64,000 nucleotides of DNA from Sphingomonas sp. Leaf242 (GTDB lineage: Bacteria > Pseudomonadota > Alphaproteobacteria > Sphingomonadales > Sphingomonadaceae): assembly GCF_001422045.1 (NCBI RefSeq), contig NZ_LMLW01000007.1, forward strand, positions 434,001 through 498,000, given 5' to 3'. The notes below the pieces were generated by a model. It was not told where the DNA came from. It saw nothing but the letters and a program-made list of their open reading frames with translations, and ran no database searches. Made by a program: the position numbers and the translations under genes. Of this stretch, positions 59,548-64,000 are shown in pieces. Numbering within the stretch: position 1 is the stretch's first letter; the number at the start of each line of letters is the position of its first letter.

Positions 59548-60557
59548 CCGCCTTCGCGACGCCCGCTGCGTTTCTGGCGGCCTTGCGCGGCTTGCCGCAG
59601 GCGGACGCCGCGGCGCGATCCGCTGCGATCGCACGACAGGGGGAACTGACCAAGCCACCGGGCTCGCTCGGTCGGCTGGAGGATATCGCGGTGTTCATGG
59701 CCGGCTGGCAGGGCAACCCGCTGCCCCGGCTCGATCGTGGCAGCGCGGTCGTGTTCGCGGGCAACCACGGCATCGTCGCGCGCGGCGTGAGCGCGTTCCC
59801 GGCCTCGGTCACAGCGCAGATGGTGGCCAATTTCGAGCATGGTGGCGCGGCGATCAACGCATTGTCGCGCGCGGCTGGCCTAGATCTCAAGATCGTGTCG
59901 CTCGACCTCGACCGGCCGACGGCGGATTTTACCGAAGCCCCGGCGATGTCTGAGGATGAGTGCCTTGCCGCGATCAACGCGGGCGCGGCGGCGGTCGCGG
60001 ATGCGCCGGACCTAGTTGTGCTCGGCGAGATGGGCATTGGCAATTCCACCACCGCTGCCGCGCTGTGTCTGGCGAGCTTCGGCGGGTCGGCAAGCGACTG
60101 GGTCGGGCCCGGCACCGGGGTCGATGGCGAGGGTATTGGGCGCAAGATCGCGGTCGTCGAGGCGGGAATCGCGTTGCACCGGGATGCTCTCACCGCGCCG
60201 TTCGAGATCTTGCGAAGGCTCGGCGGGCGTGAACTGGCGGCGATTGCGGGCGCGGTAGTAGCGGCGCGACTGGCGGGCGTACCGGTGATGCTCGACGGGT
60301 TCATCTGCTGTGCGGCGGTCGCGCCGTTGGCGGCGGCCTGTCCTGACATCCTCGCGCATTGCCTGGCCGGGCATGTCTCGGCCGAAGCGGGGCACCGGCG
60401 TCTTCTCGACCGCATGCGTCTCGAGCCGCTCCTGTCGCTCGGGATGCGGCTGGGCGAAGCGAGTGGTGCAGCGACGGCGACGTTGCTCGTGCGGGCGGCA
60501 CTCGCGGTGCATGCCGAGATGGCGACGTTCGCCGAGGCGGGCGTTTCGGCGGCGTGA
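59544..60557 (+). CDS. cobT: Nicotinate-nucleotide--dimethylbenzimidazole phosphoribosyltransferase
   Basis: This 337-residue enzyme makes alpha-ribazole phosphate, the lower-ligand nucleotide of cobalamin (named CobU in Pseudomonas nomenclature). It has KPPGSLGRLEDIAVFMAGWQ, VVFAGNHGIVARGVSAFPAS, GEMGIGNSTTAAALCLASFG and GFICCAAVAPLAAACPDILA of the CobT fold. The start overlaps the DUF1636 stop; the end overlaps cobC. It is part of the riboswitch-controlled operon. Confidence 0.95.
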   Translation: MTAFATPAAFLAALRGLPQADAAARSAAIARQGELTKPPGSLGRLEDIAVFMAGWQGNPLPRLDRGSAVVFAGNHGIVARGVSAFPASVTAQMVANFEHGGAAINALSRAAGLDLKIVSLDLDRPTADFTEAPAMSEDECLAAINAGAAAVADAPDLVVLGEMGIGNSTTAAALCLASFGGSASDWVGPGTGVDGEGIGRKIAVVEAGIALHRDALTAPFEILRRLGGRELAAIAGAVVAARLAGVPVMLDGFICCAAVAPLAAACPDILAHCLAGHVSAEAGHRRLLDRMRLEPLLSLGMRLGEASGAATATLLVRAALAVHAEMATFAEAGVSAA

Positions 60558-61123
60558 GCGCCCACATGCTGTATCTGATGCGGCATGGCGCGCCCGAGGT
60601 TCCGGGGCGGTTGCTCGGGCGGACCGACGACCCGGTGACCGAAGCGGGGATCGCCGCCTGCGTCGCGCGGGCGGACGGCCTCGCCGTGGACCGGATCGAG
60701 GCGTCTGATCTGATCCGCGCGCACGCTTGTGCGAAGGCGATCGGAGGCCCGCGAGGCATTGCCGTCGAGGTCGATCCAAGCTGGCGGGAACTCGATTTCG
60801 GCGTCTGGGACGGGTTAGCTCCCGCGGCCATCGACTGCTCAGCGTTGTCCGCGTTCTACGACGATCCCGACGCGTCGCCGCCGCCGAATGGTGAACGCTT
60901 GTCCGCGCTACAAAGCCGTGTCGCGCGCGCATTGGCGGAAATGCCGCCGGTCTCGACACTGGTCGTGACGCATGGCGGCGCGATCCGGGCGGCGCTCGCG
61001 GACTTGTGCGGGTTCGATCGGCGGCAGGTCTGGGCGTTTGATCTGCCCTATGCCGCGCTTGTCTCGCTACGCATTTGGCCGGGCCAGCCACGGACGGTGC
61101 AGATCGTCGGGCTGGCGCTGTGA
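60554..61123 (+). CDS. cobC: Histidine phosphatase, alpha-ribazole phosphatase (CobC)
   Basis: This 189-residue protein has the phosphoglycerate-mutase-like phosphatase motifs: LMRHGAPEVPGRLLGRTD with the catalytic His, WRELDFGVWDGLAPAAID, NGERLSALQSRV, and VVTHGGAIRAALADLCG with the second His. It removes phosphate from alpha-ribazole phosphate before CobS. The GTG at 60554 overlaps the cobT stop (GTGA); an ATG four codons later is possible. Confidence 0.9.
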   Translation: MSAHMLYLMRHGAPEVPGRLLGRTDDPVTEAGIAACVARADGLAVDRIEASDLIRAHACAKAIGGPRGIAVEVDPSWRELDFGVWDGLAPAAIDCSALSAFYDDPDASPPPNGERLSALQSRVARALAEMPPVSTLVVTHGGAIRAALADLCGFDRRQVWAFDLPYAALVSLRIWPGQPRTVQIVGLAL

Positions 61124-61833
61124 AGCGGCTGATCGTCGCGTTCGGGTTCCTGACGCGCTTGCCGATGCCCCGCATCGATGTCGGCGCTGAGGATTTCGCG
61201 ACGGCGATCCGCCTTTACCCGATCGTTGGCCTCGCGATCGGTGCGCTCGTCGCAGCGGCCGGCTGGCTCGGTGCACTCGTCGATCCGTGGACGGGCGCCT
61301 GTGCCGCGCTGCTGACCTGGATCGCAGTTACTGGCGCGCTGCATCTCGACGGCCTTGCCGACCTCGCCGATGGTCTCGGCGCCGCGCATGGCGATCGGAC
61401 ACGGTTGCTTGCGGTCATGGCCGATCCGCATATCGGCAGCTTCGGCGTCGTCACGATTTCCGGTCAGATGCTCGCCAAGCTGGTGCTGCTGCATGCGGTG
61501 GGAGCGAGCTGCGTGTTGATCCTCGTGCCGTTCGCCGCGAGGATGGGACCGCTCGTCTGGGCTAGGCTGCTGCCACCGCTGCGTCCCGGCGGCCTCGGCG
61601 CAGCGGTTGCCGGTGCGGTGCGTGGGCGTGACCTTCTGGGGTGGGGGCTGCTGCTCGCGCTTGCCGCTGCCGTGGTGCCGGCGCTTGTCGCCCTGCCGCT
61701 GCTCCTGCTCGGCGTCGCGACCTGGCTGCGGCGGACGCTCGGCGGGGTGACCGGCGATGCGCACGGCGCCGGGATCGAGATCGTCGAGACGGGGTTGCTA
61801 GTCGCGCTCGCGGTGGCCGGCGCGCTCGCTTAG
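61120..61833 (+). CDS. cobS: Adenosylcobinamide-GDP ribazoletransferase
   Basis: This 237-residue inner-membrane enzyme joins adenosylcobinamide-GDP with alpha-ribazole, the last step of cobalamin assembly. It has the motif [19 protein letters not shown] with the acidic residues, then [20 protein letters not shown], and about six hydrophobic helices. It is read from GTG at 61120 overlapping the cobC stop. Its 3' end overlaps the opposing cobQ 3' end by 36 bases. Confidence 0.94.
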   Translation: MKRLIVAFGFLTRLPMPRIDVGAEDFATAIRLYPIVGLAIGALVAAAGWLGALVDPWTGACAALLTWIAVTGALHLDGLADLADGLGAAHGDRTRLLAVMADPHIGSFGVVTISGQMLAKLVLLHAVGASCVLILVPFAARMGPLVWARLLPPLRPGGLGAAVAGAVRGRDLLGWGLLLALAAAVVPALVALPLLLLGVATWLRRTLGGVTGDAHGAGIEIVETGLLVALAVAGALA

Positions 61834-63267
61834 CGCCAGCAGCGCGTCGAGATCGACATGACGTTCGAGCGTCGCGGCGATCGCATCGAGTGCGGCATCG
61901 ATCGACGCGCCGTGATCGGGCCCGCTGGCGGCGACGCCGAGCCGCGACAGCCACGCCGCACGCTGCTCCGCGAGGGCGAGTAGACCGTGGATATAGCTCC
62001 CCGCCACCAGTCCGTCCGCACTCGTCGCGCCCTCGGGACTGCCATCGGCGCGGTGCCCGACCGGGCGCGCGGTGGCCGGCCCGGTCGTCGCGCCCATGTG
62101 CATCTCGTATCCCTCGAACGCCGCACCCTGCGACCGCCCGCGGACCCGGTCGAGCGTCTTGCGGCCGGTGAGGATCGTGTCGACGTCGAGCAGCCCCAGC
62201 CCGTCGACGCGCCCCGCCGGCCCCTCGATTCCATCTGGATCGGCGATGCTGCGGCCGAGCATCTGATAGCCGCCACAGAGCCCGAGCACCGGCTTGCCGC
62301 GGCGATGATGCGCGCGGATATCGATGTCCCAGCCCTGCGCGCGGACGAAGGCGAGATCGGGGATCGTCGCCTTCGACCCGGCGAGCACGATCATGTCGAC
62401 GTCGGGGATCGGCGAGCCCGGCGGCACCATCACCAGCGCGACGCCGGGTTCGAGCCGGAGCGGATCGAGGTCGTCGAAATTGGCGATTCGTGGCGTGATC
62501 GGGCAGGCGATCGTGACGCGGCGCTGCACACTGGCGACTGGGCGTTCGAGGATCACCGCATCCTCGCTCGGCAGCCGCATCGCGTCGGTCAGCCACGGCA
62601 CGACGCCGTACCCGCGCCATCCGCTGCGTGCCTCGATCGCGCGATAGCCGTCGTCGAACAGCACAGGGTCGCCGCGGAACTTGTTGATCAGGAAGCCGTG
62701 GATCATCGCGGCGTCGGCCGGATCGATGACCGCGCGCGTGCCGACGATCGCCGCGATCACGCCGCCACGGTCGATGTCGCCGACCAGCACCACGGGCACG
62801 TCGGCTGCACGGGCGAACCCCATGTTGGCGATGTCGCTGGCGCGCAGGTTGATCTCCGCGGGGCTGCCCGCGCCTTCGACGACGACAAGGTCGCAGCCGG
62901 CCGACAGTCGCTCGAAGCTGTCGAGCACGTCGACCAGCAGTCCTTCGCGCCCCTCGCGCCAGCGTGCGGCGGCAAGCGTACCACGGACCTGCCCGCGGAC
63001 GATCAACTGCGAGGTGCGGTCGCCCTGCGGCTTGAGCAGCACCGGATTCATGTCGACGCTGGGCTCGACGCGGCACGCAATCGCCTGCGTTGCCTGCGCC
63101 CGGCCGATCTCGCCACCATCGGCGGTGACGGCGGCATTGTTCGACATGTTCTGCGGCTTGAACGGTCGCACCGACAGCCCGCGATTGGCGAACGCGCGAC
63201 ACAGCCCCGCGACGAGCACCGATTTGCCGACGTCCGAACCGGTTCCCTGCAACATCAGAGCGCCCAT
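61798..63267 (-). CDS. cobQ: Cobyric acid synthase
   Basis: This 489-residue ATP-dependent glutamine amidotransferase amidates adenosylcobyrinic acid a,c-diamide at four carboxyls. It starts [20 protein letters not shown] (P-loop) and has [40 protein letters not shown] corrinoid block (here [13 protein letters not shown]), [14 protein letters not shown], and a class I GATase domain with the nucleophile Cys in [12 protein letters not shown] and His in GSYIHGL. It overlaps cobD by 13 bases. Confidence 0.95.
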   Translation of the reverse strand: MGALMLQGTGSDVGKSVLVAGLCRAFANRGLSVRPFKPQNMSNNAAVTADGGEIGRAQATQAIACRVEPSVDMNPVLLKPQGDRTSQLIVRGQVRGTLAAARWREGREGLLVDVLDSFERLSAGCDLVVVEGAGSPAEINLRASDIANMGFARAADVPVVLVGDIDRGGVIAAIVGTRAVIDPADAAMIHGFLINKFRGDPVLFDDGYRAIEARSGWRGYGVVPWLTDAMRLPSEDAVILERPVASVQRRVTIACPITPRIANFDDLDPLRLEPGVALVMVPPGSPIPDVDMIVLAGSKATIPDLAFVRAQGWDIDIRAHHRRGKPVLGLCGGYQMLGRSIADPDGIEGPAGRVDGLGLLDVDTILTGRKTLDRVRGRSQGAAFEGYEMHMGATTGPATARPVGHRADGSPEGATSADGLVAGSYIHGLLALAEQRAAWLSRLGVAASGPDHGASIDAALDAIAATLERHVDLDALLALSERAGHRERD

Positions 63268-64000
63268 GCAATCCCTCCGGCAATCATGAGAAGAAGGACG
63301 CACACCCGGCGATAGACGCCAAGCGCAGCGCGAAGGTCGACTGCGGTGGCGTCGCGGCGGCCATCGCCGATATAGGGTTTGGCAAGGGTCAGCCCGTCAT
63401 AGGCGATCGGTCCGGCGAGGCGAAGACCGAGCACGCCGGCCATCGCCGCTTCGGGCCAGCCGGCGTTGGGTGAGGCGTGATTGCCGGCGTCGCGCCACAT
63501 CGTTCGCCACCCACCGAGCCCCGCGACGCAGACCAGGACGCCGCTCAGCCGCGCCGGAATCAGATTGACCAGGTCGTCGGTCCGCGCGGCGGCCCAGCCG
63601 AACGCGCGCCAGCGGTCCTCGCGGTGGCCGATCAGGCTGTCCGCCGTGTTGATCGCCTTGTACGCCCACAGCCCGGGGACGCCCGCCACGAGCAGCCAGA
63701 ACAGCGGTGCCACCACCCCATCGCATAGGCTTTCCGCCAAGCTCTCGATCGCGGCGCTCGCGACGCCACTCTCGTCGAGCGATGCGACGTCGCGCCCGAC
63801 GATCATCCCGACGCGGGATCGTGCGGCTGGGAGGTCGCCGGCTTCGAGCGCCGTCGCACACGGCACGACATGATCGTACAGGCTGCGGATCGCCAGCCCG
63901 GGTGCCGCCAGCAGGCCCAGCCCGAGCCAGGCGATCGGACCAAGCGCAAAGCGGGCAAGCGCGACGAGCGCCAGGGCGGTGGCAATCGTCACGCTGAGCA
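63255..64000 (-). CDS. cobD: Adenosylcobinamide-phosphate synthase, N-terminus beyond the window
   Basis: The frame is open to base 64000, so the start is outside. About 248 residues are visible of a protein usually about 310 long. It matches CobD/Cbi[101 protein letters not shown] and [14 protein letters not shown]. It attaches aminopropanol phosphate to cobyric acid in the inner membrane, acting directly after CobQ with which it is coupled. Confidence 0.94.
   Translation of the reverse strand, partial: LSVTIATALALVALARFALGPIAWLGLGLLAAPGLAIRSLYDHVVPCATALEAGDLPAARSRVGMIVGRDVASLDESGVASAAIESLAESLCDGVVAPLFWLLVAGVPGLWAYKAINTADSLIGHREDRWRAFGWAAARTDDLVNLIPARLSGVLVCVAGLGGWRTMWRDAGNHASPNAGWPEAAMAGVLGLRLAGPIAYDGLTLAKPYIGDGRRDATAVDLRAALGVYRRVCVLLLMIAGGIAWAL

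Overview
The window is high-GC, densely packed alphaproteobacterial chromosome, most probably from a Sphingomonas or a close relative in the Sphingomonadaceae. Three things point there: several TonB-dependent receptors, the mix of gene families (tyrosine degradation, FadL/beta-oxidation, PhoX/PhoD, an adenosylcobalamin-pathway block), and many intergenic inverted-repeat pairs. I see no transposase, prophage, CRISPR array or rRNA. One tRNA gene (Pro, anticodon CGG) is present.

Layout. 0-1.8 kb: the end of a LacI-type regulator and an MFS sugar transporter. 1.9-6.7 kb: a divergent set equivalent to the enterobacterial yjfIJKLMC genes (DUF1190, DUF350 and DUF2491 on one side; DUF2170, PspA and a glutathionylspermidine synthase-like ATP-grasp enzyme on the other), plus an ankyrin protein. 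6.9-12 kb: tRNA hydroxylase TrhO, then Rieske protein, maiA, hmgA and hpd (tyrosine/homogentisate degradation), with a divergent MarR regulator and two matching operator-like sites. 12-17.4 kb: LysR regulator, malate synthase G, a gamma-carbonic-anhydrase-like protein, FadL and DUF2147. 17.7-23.4 kb: a fatty acid degradation locus (bifunctional hydratase/dehydrogenase, thiolase, fadD, MerR regulator) with a palindromic operator candidate in the shared promoter. 23.6-30.4 kb: a phosphate-starvation locus (PhoX, TonB receptor, PhoD) with divergent Pho-box-like direct repeats. 30.5-37.6 kb: M3 peptidase, GST, a siderophore receptor under a Fur-box-like site, a small unknown protein and astB.

37.8-42.8 kb: tRNA-Pro; a tight three-gene cluster of unknown function (a 94-residue protein carrying the motif AWTISYST twice, an M29-like metallopeptidase and a class I SAM methyltransferase); lepA; and a small ParDE/RelBE-type toxin-antitoxin pair whose toxin seems to start at CTG. 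43-51 kb: a TonB receptor, a large membrane protein fusing GH18-like, NodB deacetylase and GT2 synthase domains, and modABC. 51-57.9 kb: GH3 beta-glucosidase, HtpG, a secreted cyclophilin and a FAD-dependent oxidoreductase. 58-64 kb: cobO, a cobalamin riboswitch, DUF1636, cobT, cobC and cobS, facing cobQ and cobD (cobD is cut by the window edge).

The most novel-looking element is the peptide/M29/methyltransferase cluster at 38.1-40.3 kb, which has the form of a peptide-modification operon. The second is the set of recurring intergenic inverted-repeat elements: at least five sequence families, and all three copies of one family lie between convergent genes. All calls come from reading the sequence and from family knowledge; no database search was run.
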